A stretch of 64,000 nucleotides of DNA from Streptococcus parasanguinis. Its GTDB lineage: Bacteria; Bacillota; Bacilli; Lactobacillales; Streptococcaceae. Positions 17,889-27,001 of this stretch are shown piece after piece. The notes under the pieces were generated by a model, which saw only the letters and a list, made by a program, of their open reading frames with translations, had not been told where the DNA came from and did not search any database. Every line of letters starts with the position of its first letter. The first letter of the stretch is position 1. The DNA lies in the NCBI RefSeq assembly GCF_019929185.1, contig NZ_JAHZPC010000001.1, positions 124,001-188,000 of the forward strand, in the 5' to 3' direction. A program made the translations under genes and the position numbers.

Positions 17889-17963
17889 TGTCTGTTATAA
17901 CAGCAATTTTTATAAATGTCTGTTATAATAGACATTTTTTGTTTTTTTCGTTATAATAGACAT
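17889..17963 (+). promoter_or_regulatory. Three 28-bp-spaced palindromic operator-like sites before satD, also topA terminator
   Basis: Copy 1 TGTCTGTTATAACAG (17889-17903), copy 2 TGTCTGTTATAATAGACA (17917-17934, near-perfect palindrome), copy 3 half site GTTATAATAGACA (17950-17962). The TTATAA cores start at 17895, 17923 and 17951, exactly 28 bp apart. Copies 2 and 3 contain TATAAT, so the site and a -10 box coincide. Copy 2 with its AAATGTCT/AGACATTT arms and T-run can also terminate topA. SatD has a helix-turn-helix-like C-terminus, so autoregulation is an attractive inference. Confidence 0.65.
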
Positions 17964-17977
17964 AAGGAGGTGGGCTT

Positions 17978-18655
17978 ATGTATCTTGCTTTGATTGCAGA
18001 TGTGATTGATTCCAAAATCGTACAAGAACGTTTTGACCTGCAAAAACAATTGGAAAAAACGCTTCAAAAGATCAATGAGCTTTTTAAAAACTGCCTAGCA
18101 TCGGCTTTTACCCTAACTTTGGGGGATGAGTTTCAAGCGCTTTTAAAAGTGGAGGCTCCGGTTTTTCAAATCATTGATACCCTGCGTTCAGAACTAAAGC
18201 CGACTCAACTTCGTTTCGGCATTGGCCTCGGTGAGATTGTAACGGATATCGATCCCCTGCAAAGTATCGGTGCAGATGGACCGGCCTATTGGAATGCTCG
18301 TGCAGCTATTAATCTGGTCCATCAGAAAAATGATTATGGCAGCACTCAGATCTATTTTTTGAGCGGTAATGACAGCCAGGACTTAGTGGTGAATGCCCTC
18401 ATCGCTTCCGGAGAGGCCATACGTTCGGGTTGGAGAGAGAGCCAAGAAGAGATCCTGCTCAATCTGCTAAAGAGATCTGTCTATAGTGAAAGCTTTAGCC
18501 AGCAGGATTTGGCCCAATCGCTAGAGCTCAACCCTAGTGCCCTGTCCAAGCGCTTAAAGAGTAGCAGTATTCGTGTTTATTTACGGGGACGAGCAGCAGC
18601 ACTAGCTTGTATTCAAAGCTTAGAGAAAGGAGAGGCCCATGAGCGGATTGTCTAG
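17978..18655 (+). CDS. satD: SatD family protein
   Basis: 225 residues. Opens MYLALIADVIDSKIVQERF as in SatD of the Streptococcus mutans ylxM-ffh-satCDE (acid tolerance) locus. The N-terminal about 145 residues are nucleotidyl-cyclase-like in feel (LTLGDEFQALLK; RFGIGLGEIVT; IGADGPAYWNARAA). The C-terminal part SQQDLAQSLELNPSALSKRLKSSS reads as a helix-turn-helix. RBS AAGGAGG, ATG 17978. It overlaps satE by 17 bases. Here satDE is separated from ylxM-ffh by about 17 kb, on the other side of the terminus. Function unresolved; a DNA-binding sensor is inferred from the domain pattern and upstream operators. Confidence 0.85.
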   Translation: MYLALIADVIDSKIVQERFDLQKQLEKTLQKINELFKNCLASAFTLTLGDEFQALLKVEAPVFQIIDTLRSELKPTQLRFGIGLGEIVTDIDPLQSIGADGPAYWNARAAINLVHQKNDYGSTQIYFLSGNDSQDLVVNALIASGEAIRSGWRESQEEILLNLLKRSVYSESFSQQDLAQSLELNPSALSKRLKSSSIRVYLRGRAAALACIQSLEKGEAHERIV

Positions 18656-19343
18656 TATCGTAACGAATACATACTTAATCCTTTTGTTGATTTGTCATTT
18701 GTTATCGGATTATTATTTTCAAAGTCAGAAGATGGCGGATCGCAAGGATCAGGATAAGAAGGTTCTCGGGCTTCACATTCTATATGTAGCTCTGCCTCTG
18801 ATCGTGGTTTCTCTCTTTCATCTAGATTTGTGGTGGATTTGCTTGGTCATTTTACTGACTCATGCTGGAATAGATTTCTTAAAACCGATCGTGCAGAAGC
18901 AATTGAAATTACCAACCGCATGGACCTTTGCCTTGGATCAAGTCTTGCATATTGGCATCTTGACGTGTCTAATCCTTTTAGGAGCGAAGAATGGTTCGAC
19001 CTATCTGCCTCTGGACACTTTAAATCTAATCTTTTATGTCCTCCTAGTTGGGAAACCGAGCAATATTGCCTTTAAAATTCTGTTTACCAAGTATCAACCC
19101 ACCAGCAAGAAGAAAATGGATACGATCACTGGTGCTGGTTCCATGATTGGCTTTTTAGAGCGTTTGGTGATCGGTGCATGTCTCGTCTATGGGCAATTTG
19201 CTTCTATCGGCCTGGTCTTTACAGCCAAGTCCATCGCCCGCTACAATAAAATTTCCGAGAATCCAGCCTTTGCAGAGTATTACTTGATCGGGTCCTTATT
19301 CAGTATCTTATCTGCCCTCTTAGCAGCCTGGTTATGTCAATAA
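18639..19343 (+). CDS. satE: SatE / DUF3307 family membrane protein
   Basis: 234 residues, polytopic: hydrophobic segments at about 9-25, 48-85, 99-145 and near the C-terminus (SLFSILSALLAAWLC). The DUF3307 signature LLICHLLSDYYFQSQKMADRK is at the N-terminus, and THAGIDFLKP follows the second helix. RBS AAAGGAG before ATG 18639, within the end of satD, so it is translationally coupled. Biochemical role unknown; the SatD-SatE pairing across Firmicutes suggests a joint function. Confidence 0.83.
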   Translation: MSGLSSIVTNTYLILLLICHLLSDYYFQSQKMADRKDQDKKVLGLHILYVALPLIVVSLFHLDLWWICLVILLTHAGIDFLKPIVQKQLKLPTAWTFALDQVLHIGILTCLILLGAKNGSTYLPLDTLNLIFYVLLVGKPSNIAFKILFTKYQPTSKKKMDTITGAGSMIGFLERLVIGACLVYGQFASIGLVFTAKSIARYNKISENPAFAEYYLIGSLFSILSALLAAWLCQ

Positions 19344-19485
19344 ATCTGGAAGTACACTAGGTCAGAAAAAATTATAAAATTTTTAAAGATCACCAATCAA
19401 CAGGAAATTGATCCCGTTAAGATTCTTACTGGAACGAAAATAATCATCGTAAAGATTTTTTTAAAATTGCATGCTAGGAGGGGAA

Positions 19486-20439
19486 ATGAAAAGCAAAGTG
19501 ATTAAGAAAGTAATTGGCGTACTGTTGCCTATTCTCACGTTATTTATTTTATCGACACGTAACAACTACAGAATCGATCGTGATTTAGCTAAAACAGCTA
19601 TTTCAAATATCCGTTCAGTAGTAGAAGCTGCAGGACTAGAAGCAGAAGAATACTCGACAGCTGCCTTTGATTATAAGAGATATCCGAATTACATTAAAGG
19701 AACTAGAAAAGTAGTTGATGTCTATGTGGATTTTGAAAAAGACTATGTTGAGAAAACTCCAGTCCTTAAATACAATCCGGAGCTTAAAGAAGTTGAAAAG
19801 AAAATTTTCTTTGTTTTTCCTAAGAAAACAGTCTATCGTTTAGAAATGGAGTATGATTCTGGTGATGACGACTATGACCGATTTAAAAAAGCTTACAATA
19901 CGATACTTCAAAGTGCTAGCTTGACTTCAACATATTTAAGCGATGATGCGCTTAGGAAACTTTACATTAAAAATTCAGTTGAATTGGATCACTATCACTT
20001 TTGGTTCAATTATTCTTTGGAACCGAAAGAAGAATACAGTGATAACCCTAAAATCCGTCTTGAAGAGAGAGAAAAAAGAGAAGAAATTTTGAAGACGGAT
20101 GTAGAAGAACTCACTCCCTTAATCGAGGATTTAGACTCAAGTAGAGTCAACAATCTTGATGAAGAGACACTCGTCCGTAATCGAGATATACTCTTAAAAA
20201 GAGTTGTTGATAATCGTTCGCCTTTTAGTATTGAGATATTCATTAATATAAAAGAGGTACGAAAACAAAACCTCCAAGTAACTAATGAAGATATTGACAA
20301 TTGGACAAACTCTGATTTTAACTATTTGCTTGCTCAAATAGTTGAAATTGAAAAATTACCTAAGAATACTGAAGTACGTTTGAGTGTAAAAGATGAAAGA
20401 AAACTGGGTAAGGAGATATACATTTTCAAGAAAAAATAA
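19486..20439 (+). CDS. Hypothetical membrane-anchored protein
   Basis: 317 residues, not recognised. ATG 19486 follows AGGAGGGGAA; an in-frame ATG at 19471 precedes the RBS and is less likely. One N-terminal helix (VIKKVIGVLLPILTLFILS) without a lipobox, then an acidic, Glu/Lys/Asp-rich, mostly helical extracytoplasmic domain. A run rich in Glu/Lys/Arg at about 195-225 is probably coiled. Single gene closed by a terminator at 20446. The preceding 140 bases are AT-rich with no clear promoter. Confidence 0.75.
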   Translation: MKSKVIKKVIGVLLPILTLFILSTRNNYRIDRDLAKTAISNIRSVVEAAGLEAEEYSTAAFDYKRYPNYIKGTRKVVDVYVDFEKDYVEKTPVLKYNPELKEVEKKIFFVFPKKTVYRLEMEYDSGDDDYDRFKKAYNTILQSASLTSTYLSDDALRKLYIKNSVELDHYHFWFNYSLEPKEEYSDNPKIRLEEREKREEILKTDVEELTPLIEDLDSSRVNNLDEETLVRNRDILLKRVVDNRSPFSIEIFINIKEVRKQNLQVTNEDIDNWTNSDFNYLLAQIVEIEKLPKNTEVRLSVKDERKLGKEIYIFKKK

Positions 20440-20445
20440 TTTTGG

Positions 20446-20479
20446 AAAGACATTCAGGAATCCTCCTGTCTGTCTTTTT
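20446..20479 (+). terminator. Rho-independent terminator
   Basis: AAAGACA..CAGGA / TCCTG..TGTCTTT stem with T-run. Confidence 0.85.
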
Positions 20480-20580
20480 ACTTAGCTTTTTGGTATAATG
20501 GACCAAGTATTAATTAGAAAGATTTGTGGGTGTCTAACAGTCCAGTGGGGTGTTTTGATACCCAAAGAGGTATTAGTGTC

Positions 20581-21915
20581 ATGTCTCAATCTTATATCAA
20601 TGTGATCGGTGCAGGCCTTGCAGGCTCGGAAGCAGCTTACCAGATTGCCCAACAGGGAATTCCGGTCAAGCTTTACGAAATGCGTGGAGTCAAATCCACT
20701 CCGCAACACAAAACAGACAACTTTGCTGAGCTAGTTTGTTCCAACTCTCTTCGTGGGGATTCTCTGACCAATGCTGTCGGGCTCCTCAAAGAAGAAATGC
20801 GCCGTCTGGGTTCTATCATCCTTGAAGCAGCTGAAGCGACTCGGGTACCAGCCGGTGGAGCACTTGCTGTGGACCGAGAAGGTTTTGCTAATCGAGTGAC
20901 GGAGAAGGTGTCCCAACACCCACTCATTGAAGTCATTCGTGATGAAATTACGGAATTGCCGACAGATGCCATCACAGTGGTCGCAACAGGCCCTCTAACC
21001 AGTGATGCCTTGGCAGAAAAGATCCATGCCCTTAATGGTGGCGATGGTTTCTATTTCTATGATGCAGCAGCTCCAATCATCGATGTCAATACTGTCGATA
21101 TGAACAAGGTCTATCTCAAGTCACGCTATGACAAGGGAGAAGCAGCTTATCTCAACTGCCCGATGACCAAGCAAGAGTTTATGGACTTCCACGAGGCCTT
21201 GGTCAATGCGGAAGAAGCCCCGCTCAACTCTTTTGAAAAAGAAAAGTATTTTGAAGGTTGTATGCCCATTGAAGTCATGGCCAAACGAGGCATCAAAACC
21301 ATGCTCTATGGCCCTATGAAACCAGTTGGGCTCGAGTATCCTGATGATTACAAAGGGCAACGTGATGGGGAGTTTAAGACCCCTTATGCGGTAGTCCAAT
21401 TGCGCCAAGACAATGCGGCTGCCAGCCTTTACAATATCGTTGGCTTCCAAACTCACCTTAAATGGGGCGAACAAAAACGGGTCTTCCAAATGATTCCAGG
21501 TTTGGAACATGCGGAATTTGTGAGATATGGTGTCATGCACCGCAATTCCTACATGGATTCTCCAAATCTGCTTGAACAAACCTACCGTTCGAAGAAACAA
21601 TCAAACCTCTTCTTTGCGGGTCAAATGACAGGGGTAGAAGGCTATGTTGAGTCAGCTGCCTCAGGTTTGGTAGCTGGAATCAATGCCGCTCGCCTTTTCA
21701 AAGGAGAAGAAGCAGCGATTTTCCCAGAAACAACAGCTATCGGAAGTTTGGCTCACTATATCACCCATGCCGATAGCAAACATTTCCAACCCATGAATGT
21801 CAACTTCGGGATTATCAAGGAGCTAGAAGGACCACGCATTCGGGATAAAAAGGAACGGTATGAGAAAATTGCCGAACGTTCTTTACAAGATTTGTCTCAG
21901 TTTATGGAAAAATAA
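20581..21915 (+). CDS. trmFO: Methylenetetrahydrofolate-tRNA-(uracil-5-)-methyltransferase
   Basis: 444 residues from ATG 20581 ([21 protein letters not shown]); upstream in-frame codons lack a family match. FAD enzyme making m5U54 in the T-loop of tRNA with methylene-THF as carbon donor. FAD-binding [29 protein letters not shown], and [21 protein letters not shown] near the C-terminus are typical for TrmFO (GidA-like fold). TATAAT at 20494-20499 is a likely -10. Monocistronic, with a terminator at 21925. Confidence 0.96.
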   Translation: MSQSYINVIGAGLAGSEAAYQIAQQGIPVKLYEMRGVKSTPQHKTDNFAELVCSNSLRGDSLTNAVGLLKEEMRRLGSIILEAAEATRVPAGGALAVDREGFANRVTEKVSQHPLIEVIRDEITELPTDAITVVATGPLTSDALAEKIHALNGGDGFYFYDAAAPIIDVNTVDMNKVYLKSRYDKGEAAYLNCPMTKQEFMDFHEALVNAEEAPLNSFEKEKYFEGCMPIEVMAKRGIKTMLYGPMKPVGLEYPDDYKGQRDGEFKTPYAVVQLRQDNAAASLYNIVGFQTHLKWGEQKRVFQMIPGLEHAEFVRYGVMHRNSYMDSPNLLEQTYRSKKQSNLFFAGQMTGVEGYVESAASGLVAGINAARLFKGEEAAIFPETTAIGSLAHYITHADSKHFQPMNVNFGIIKELEGPRIRDKKERYEKIAERSLQDLSQFMEK

Positions 21916-21924
21916 CCCAATAAA

Positions 21925-21957
21925 GGAAAAAGTTTGGAGAAAATCCAGACTTTTTCT
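21925..21957 (+). terminator. Rho-independent terminator
   Basis: GAAAAAGT.TGGA / TCCA.ACTTTTTC stem after trmFO. Confidence 0.8.
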
Positions 21958-22008
21958 TCTAAAAATGGTATAATGAATAAAATTTAGAATATAGAGAGTT
22001 TTCTGACA

Positions 22009-22836
22009 ATGAACAAATCCTATTTTTATTTAGATATGAAGACACACGAGTTGAAAGTGCCTTATACCGGAAAACTCCGTCGTGTGCGAGTCTTATTACC
22101 TAAGAATTATGAAACGGATACAGATAGACGTTACCCTGTTGTTTATTTCCACGATGGGCAAAATGTCTTGTATAGCAAGGAAGCTTATGCGGGTCATTCC
22201 TGGAAGGTGATTCCAGCCATTAAGCGGAATCCAGATATTAGTCGCATGATTGTTGTTGCGATCGATAATGATGGTTTCCAACGCATGAATGAATACTCTG
22301 CCTGGAAGTACAAGGAATCCAATATTCCTGGCATGCAATTTGGTGGCAAGGGAGTTGAGTACGGCGAATTTGTCATGGAGGTGGTGAAACCTTTTATCGA
22401 CCAAGAATACCGGACTCTTGCTGATCGAGAACATACGGCCATGATTGGTTCTTCCTTGGGGGGAAATATTACCCAATTTTTGGGCTTAGAGTACCAAGAT
22501 CAAATCGGATGTTTAGGGGTCTTTTCATCTGCTAACTGGCTTCACCAAGATGCCTTCAATCATTATATCGAACGCAAAAAATTGTATGCAGACCAACGGA
22601 TTTACATCTATGTAGGAACTGAAGAGGCGGATGATACGGATAAAACTTTGATGGCAGGAAACATCAAGCAAGCCTATATCGATTCATCTCTTCGTTATTA
22701 TCACGACGTCATTCAACAAGGGGTGGCTTTGGAAAATATTGCCATTCGGATTCAATCTGGGGCTATTCACCACGAAGAAGCATGGGCCGAACATTTACCA
22801 GAATGCCTTCGCTTTTTGGCAGAAAAATGGGATTAA
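22009..22836 (+). CDS. Alpha/beta-hydrolase esterase (esterase-D type)
   Basis: 275 residues without a signal peptide, so cytoplasmic. Starts with an N-terminal beta-sandwich-like strand set (LKVPYTGKLRRVRVLLP), then YPVVYFHDGQN, DNDG, and the nucleophile elbow G-S-S149-L-G, in the putative-esterase (Fes/EstD) family. The C-terminal His is likely in GAIHHEEAW. TATAAT at about 21969 precedes it. Another esterase and an ATP-grasp protein follow with 39- and 21-base gaps, so the three appear to be one operon. Substrate unknown; siderophore-esterase-like and acyl-peptide roles are both possible. Confidence 0.82.
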   Translation: MNKSYFYLDMKTHELKVPYTGKLRRVRVLLPKNYETDTDRRYPVVYFHDGQNVLYSKEAYAGHSWKVIPAIKRNPDISRMIVVAIDNDGFQRMNEYSAWKYKESNIPGMQFGGKGVEYGEFVMEVVKPFIDQEYRTLADREHTAMIGSSLGGNITQFLGLEYQDQIGCLGVFSSANWLHQDAFNHYIERKKLYADQRIYIYVGTEEADDTDKTLMAGNIKQAYIDSSLRYYHDVIQQGVALENIAIRIQSGAIHHEEAWAEHLPECLRFLAEKWD

Positions 22837-22875
22837 TAGACTGTAAATTGAAGAAATAAAGGAAAGAGGGAACTT

Positions 22876-23616
22876 ATGAATATTGAACATTTAAGCCACT
22901 GGAGTGGCCAACTCAACCGTGAAATGTATCTGAACCGCTATGGACACGCAGGTATTCCTGTTGTGGTCTTTGCTTCATCAGGTGGAAGCCATAACGAGTA
23001 TTATGACTTTGGTATGATTGATGCTTGTGCTCAGTTTATCGAAGAAGGACGAGTTCAATTCTTTACCCTTTCGAGTGTGGATAGTGATAGCTGGCTTTGT
23101 AATTGGAAGAATCCTCACGATCGAGCAGAAATGCACCGAGCTTATGAACGCTATGTGATTGAAGAAGCCATTCCTTTTATCAAACACAAAACAGGCTGGT
23201 TTGATCCGATGATGACAACTGGTTGCTCTATGGGAGCCTACCACGCGCTCAACTTCTTCTTGCAACATCCAGATGTCTTTAACAAAGTGATTGCCTTGAG
23301 TGGTGTCTATGACGCTCGTTTCTTTGTTGGTGACTTTGGAGGCGATGAAGCAATTTACCAAAACTCGCCATCTGATTATATTTGGAACCAAAACGATGGC
23401 TGGTTTATCGATCGTTACCGTCAGGCTGAAATCGTTGTTTGTACTGGTTTAGGGGCTTGGGAACAAGATGGACTTCCATCTTTCTACAAACTGAAAGAAG
23501 CCTTTGATCACAAAAAAATTCCTGCATGGTTCGCTGAATGGGGGCATGATGTCGCCCACGATTGGGAATGGTGGCGCAAACAAATGCCATATTTCCTAGG
23601 CCAAATGTATCTATAA
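22876..23616 (+). CDS. Second esterase-family alpha/beta-hydrolase
   Basis: 246 residues, cytoplasmic. Opens MNIEHLSHWSGQLNREMYLNRYG and has VVFASSGGSHNE (oxyanion region), the nucleophile elbow G-C-S118-M-G and the C-terminal catalytic His candidate in WGHDVAHDW. Family: putative esterases, a different subgroup from the upstream gene. RBS AAAGAGGG. Its company with a second esterase and an ATP-grasp ligase suggests a small pathway that forms and hydrolyses an ester or amide; inference only. Confidence 0.8.
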   Translation: MNIEHLSHWSGQLNREMYLNRYGHAGIPVVVFASSGGSHNEYYDFGMIDACAQFIEEGRVQFFTLSSVDSDSWLCNWKNPHDRAEMHRAYERYVIEEAIPFIKHKTGWFDPMMTTGCSMGAYHALNFFLQHPDVFNKVIALSGVYDARFFVGDFGGDEAIYQNSPSDYIWNQNDGWFIDRYRQAEIVVCTGLGAWEQDGLPSFYKLKEAFDHKKIPAWFAEWGHDVAHDWEWWRKQMPYFLGQMYL

Positions 23617-23637
23617 GTAAAAAGGGAGGAGACCTCA

Positions 23638-24804
23638 ATGAATTATATCGTTATTTCACCATATTACCCACAAAACTTCCAACAATTTACAATCGAGTTG
23701 GCTAATAAAGGGATCACTGTTTTGGGAATTGGTCAAGAGCCATATGAACAGTTAGATGCGCCTTTGCGCAACAGCTTAACAGAATATTTCCGAGTTGAAA
23801 ATTTGGAAAATCTAGACGAAGTGAAGCGAGCAGTAGCCTTTCTTTTCTACAAACACGGGCCAATCGATCGCATCGAATCCCACAATGAATACTGGTTGGA
23901 ATTGGATGCAGCGCTTCGGGAGCAATTCAATGTCTTCGGGGCTAAGCCAAAAGATTTGAAGAAAACCAAGTTCAAATCCGAAATGAAGAAACTCTTCAAG
24001 AAAGCTGGAGTCCCAGTCGTACCTGGTGCTGTGGTTAAAACAGAAAAAGACATTGATAAAGCTGTGAAGAAGATTGGGTTGCCTTTGATTGCTAAGCCTG
24101 ACAATGGGGTAGGAGCAGCAGCGACCTTCAAGATCGAAACGCCAGAAGATGTGGACCATTTCAAGGCAGAATGGGATGGCCATACAGAGTACTTCTTTGA
24201 GAAATTTGTCACTTCTAGTGAGATTTGTACCTTTGATGGTCTGGTTGATCGTGATGGCAACATTGTCTTCTCCACTACATTTGACTATGCTTATACGCCA
24301 CTCGATTTGATGCTCTACAAGATGGACAACTCTTATTATGTTCTCAAAAAGATGGATCCAAAATTGCGTCAATACGGGGAAGCGATTGTCAAAGCCTTTG
24401 GCATGAAAGAACGTTTCTTCCACATCGAATTCTTCCGCGATGGGGATGACTATATTGCGATCGAGTACAATAATCGCCCTGCAGGTGGCTTTACCATTGA
24501 CGTCTACAACTATGCCCACTCGATTGATTTGTACCGTGGCTATGCTGCTATCGTAGCTGGAGAACCTTTCCCAGCTTCTGAATTTGAGCCCCTATATTGC
24601 TTGGCGACTTCACGCCGTGCCAATGCAGCCTATGTTCTGTCAGAAGAAGAAGTTTTGGCTAAATACCATGATCAATTCCGTGTCAAGAAAGACATGCCTG
24701 CAGCCTTTGCGGAACTTCAGGGAGATTACCTCTATATGCTTACAACACCTAGTCGTGAAGAATTGGAACAAATGATTCATGACTTTGGCCAACGCCAATC
24801 ATAA
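23638..24804 (+). CDS. ATP-grasp carboxylate-amine ligase-like protein
   Basis: 388 residues. N-terminal pre-ATP-grasp domain (MNYIVISPYYPQNFQQF), ATP-binding Lys in LPLIAKPDNGVGAAATFKI, a glycine-rich loop, and metal ligands in FHIEFF..DYIAIEYNNRPAGG (the E-x-N pattern of ATP-grasp ligases). Such enzymes activate a carboxylate as acyl phosphate and join it to an amine or thiol. Length and motifs fit the carbamoyl-phosphate-synthase-like/D-Ala-ligase-like branch, not BioC/PurK. Last gene of the three-gene unit, closed by a terminator. Product unknown. Confidence 0.82.
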   Translation: MNYIVISPYYPQNFQQFTIELANKGITVLGIGQEPYEQLDAPLRNSLTEYFRVENLENLDEVKRAVAFLFYKHGPIDRIESHNEYWLELDAALREQFNVFGAKPKDLKKTKFKSEMKKLFKKAGVPVVPGAVVKTEKDIDKAVKKIGLPLIAKPDNGVGAAATFKIETPEDVDHFKAEWDGHTEYFFEKFVTSSEICTFDGLVDRDGNIVFSTTFDYAYTPLDLMLYKMDNSYYVLKKMDPKLRQYGEAIVKAFGMKERFFHIEFFRDGDDYIAIEYNNRPAGGFTIDVYNYAHSIDLYRGYAAIVAGEPFPASEFEPLYCLATSRRANAAYVLSEEEVLAKYHDQFRVKKDMPAAFAELQGDYLYMLTTPSREELEQMIHDFGQRQS

Positions 24805-24811
24805 GATAACG

Positions 24812-24842
24812 ACCGGTAGGATAGGATCCTATCGGTTTTTTT
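24812..24842 (+). terminator. Rho-independent terminator
   Basis: CCGGTAGGAT / ATCCTATCGG stem followed by seven T. Confidence 0.9.
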
Positions 24843-24958
24843 ATATGTATAGCAAAGGAAGAAGAGAAAAGATTGTGAAATATTGTATTTGGATTTTAAA
24901 AAGCTTATAAAACCTTCTTCCAAGGAATAAAGTTTGTGAAATCATATGAGCATTATTT

Positions 24959-24987
24959 TTGACAGTGCTTTCATTTTTGGCTAGAAT
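24959..24987 (+). promoter_or_regulatory. Predicted promoter of the pdh operon
   Basis: TTGACA (24959-24964), 17-base spacer, TAGAAT (24982-24987); the leader to ATG 25024 is about 30 bases. Confidence 0.75.
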
Positions 24988-25023
24988 GAAAGAGAATGAA
25001 TAAATGCTAAGAAAGGCGAAATG

Positions 25024-25992
25024 ATGGCAACATTAGATAAAAGTCTCTTATTGGAAATGTTCCGTAAAATGGAAGAAATCCGTCGCATGGACTTAAAAAT
25101 TGCACAGTTAGTAAAAAAAGGGAAAGTGCCAGGAATGACGCACTTTTCTGTTGGGGAAGAAGCAGCTAACGTTGGAGCCATGTTGGCTTTAAACGACGAT
25201 GATTTGCTGACATCTAACCACCGTGGACACGGACAAGCCATTGCTAAAGGAATCGATTTGAATGGCATGATGGCTGAAATCCTTGGTAAGTATACGGGTA
25301 CTTGTAAAGGGAAGGGTGGCTCCATGCATATCGCTGACCTCGATGCTGGTAACCTTGGTGCTAACGGGATCGTTGGTGGTGGTATGGGAATTGCAGTAGG
25401 TGCTGCCCTTACTCAACAAATGAAAAAGACTGGTAAGATTGTCGTCTGCTTCTTTGGCGATGGTGCAACCAATGAAGGTGTCTTCCACGAAGCGGTGAAT
25501 ATGGCTTCTATTTGGAATCTTCCAGTAATTTTCTACTGTATCAATAACGGTTATGGAATCTCTGCTGACATCAAGAAAATGACCAATATCCAGCATATCC
25601 ACGAACGTAGTGCTGCTTACGGCATTCCTGGAATGTTTATTCCTGATGGAAATAACGTTATCGATGTCTATGAAGGATTCCAAAAAGCTGTTGAACACGT
25701 CCGCTCTGGTAAAGGACCTGTCTTGATTGAAAGTGTCACCTATCGTTGGCTTGGTCACTCTTCATCTGACCCTGGTAAATACCGGACTCGTGAAGAAGTA
25801 GAAGAGTGGAAGAAGAAAGATCCAATCGAAAACCTTCGCAAGTATCTCCTTGAAAATGAGATTGCGAGCGCAGAAGAATTGGATCAAATCCAAGAAGAAG
25901 TGAAAGAAGCAGTGGAAGCTTCAGTGAAATTTGCGGAAGAAAGCCCATTCCCTCCACTTGAATCAGCTTTCGAAGATATTTACGCAGACTAA
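25024..25992 (+). CDS. pdhA: Pyruvate (or acetoin) dehydrogenase E1 component, alpha subunit
   Basis: 322 residues from ATG 25024 (MATLDKSLLLEMFRKME); the ATG at 25021 is too near the AAAGG site. Thiamine-diphosphate-dependent E1 alpha: HFSVGEEAANVG, NHRGHGQ, GKGGSMH and the TPP-binding GDGATNEG...CINN. With the beta subunit it decarboxylates a 2-oxoacid and transfers the acyl group to lipoyl-protein. The close AcoA/AcoB relatives make acetoin an alternative substrate, but streptococci of this type use this locus for pyruvate. First gene of a four-gene operon, followed by lplA. Confidence 0.93.
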   Translation: MATLDKSLLLEMFRKMEEIRRMDLKIAQLVKKGKVPGMTHFSVGEEAANVGAMLALNDDDLLTSNHRGHGQAIAKGIDLNGMMAEILGKYTGTCKGKGGSMHIADLDAGNLGANGIVGGGMGIAVGAALTQQMKKTGKIVVCFFGDGATNEGVFHEAVNMASIWNLPVIFYCINNGYGISADIKKMTNIQHIHERSAAYGIPGMFIPDGNNVIDVYEGFQKAVEHVRSGKGPVLIESVTYRWLGHSSSDPGKYRTREEVEEWKKKDPIENLRKYLLENEIASAEELDQIQEEVKEAVEASVKFAEESPFPPLESAFEDIYAD

Positions 25993-26008
25993 GGGGGAGT
26001 AGAGAATT

Positions 26009-27001
26009 ATGGAAACTAAATTAATGTCTTTCCGCGATACCATTATCCTTGCTATGTCTGAGGAAATGCGTCGCGACGAAAATGTATTGTTGATGGGAGA
26101 AGATGTCGGAGTTTTCGGTGGAGACTTCGGAACTTCTGTAGGGATGCTGGAAGAGTTTGGTCCAGAACGTGTCCGTGACTGTCCGATTTCTGAGGCCGCG
26201 ATTTCAGGTGCGGCAGCAGGGGCAGCCATGACTGGACTTCGCCCAATCGTTGATATGACCTTCATGGATTTCTCAGTAATTGCCATGGATGCTATTGTCA
26301 ACCAAGCTGCTAAAACTCGCTACATGTTTGGTGGTAAAGGTCAAGTGCCGATGACTATTCGCTGTGCTGCTGGGAATGGAGTTGGTTCTGCAGCCCAACA
26401 CTCCCAATCGTTAGAATCATGGTTTACTCATATTCCTGGTTTGAAAGTTGTTGCTCCTGGTACGCCAGCGGATATGAAGGGACTGCTTAAGTCTTCTATT
26501 CGCGACAACAACCCCGTTATCATTCTTGAATATAAATCAGAATTCAACCAAAAAGGGGAAGTGCCAGTTGATCCAGACTACACGATTCCACTTGGTGTCG
26601 GAGAAATCAAACGTGAAGGAACTGACGTCACTGTCGTAACCTACGGAAAAATGCTTCGTCGCGTGATGCAAGCTGCTGAAGAATTAGCAGAAGAAGGGAT
26701 CTCAGTAGAAGTAGTAGACCCACGTACCTTGGTTCCACTTGATAAAGAGATCATCATTAATTCTGTCAAGAAGACAGGAAAAGTAGTCCTTGTCAATGAT
26801 GCCCACAAAACAAGTGGCTATATTGGTGAAATTTCAGCTATTATTTCTGAATCAGAAGCATTTGATTACTTGGATGCACCAATCCGCCGTTGTGCGGGGG
26901 AAGATGTGCCAATGCCTTACGCACAAAACCTTGAAAATGCAATGATTCCAACAGTTGAAAGCATCAAAGATGCTATTCGTAAAACATACAACAAAGAATA
27001 A
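26009..27001 (+). CDS. pdhB: Pyruvate (or acetoin) dehydrogenase E1 component, beta subunit
   Basis: 330 residues. Transketolase pyrimidine-binding domain (ILAMSEEMRRDENVLLMGEDVGVFGG; catalytic Glu in the MGEDV region), central PMTIRCAAGNGVGSAAQHSQS, and a transketolase C-terminal domain with DPRTLVPLD. It forms the alpha2beta2 E1 with the upstream gene, 16 bases away. RBS GGGGGAG. The next gene, E2, is 331 bases downstream, across a tandem-repeat spacer. Confidence 0.94.
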   Translation: METKLMSFRDTIILAMSEEMRRDENVLLMGEDVGVFGGDFGTSVGMLEEFGPERVRDCPISEAAISGAAAGAAMTGLRPIVDMTFMDFSVIAMDAIVNQAAKTRYMFGGKGQVPMTIRCAAGNGVGSAAQHSQSLESWFTHIPGLKVVAPGTPADMKGLLKSSIRDNNPVIILEYKSEFNQKGEVPVDPDYTIPLGVGEIKREGTDVTVVTYGKMLRRVMQAAEELAEEGISVEVVDPRTLVPLDKEIIINSVKKTGKVVLVNDAHKTSGYIGEISAIISESEAFDYLDAPIRRCAGEDVPMPYAQNLENAMIPTVESIKDAIRKTYNKE

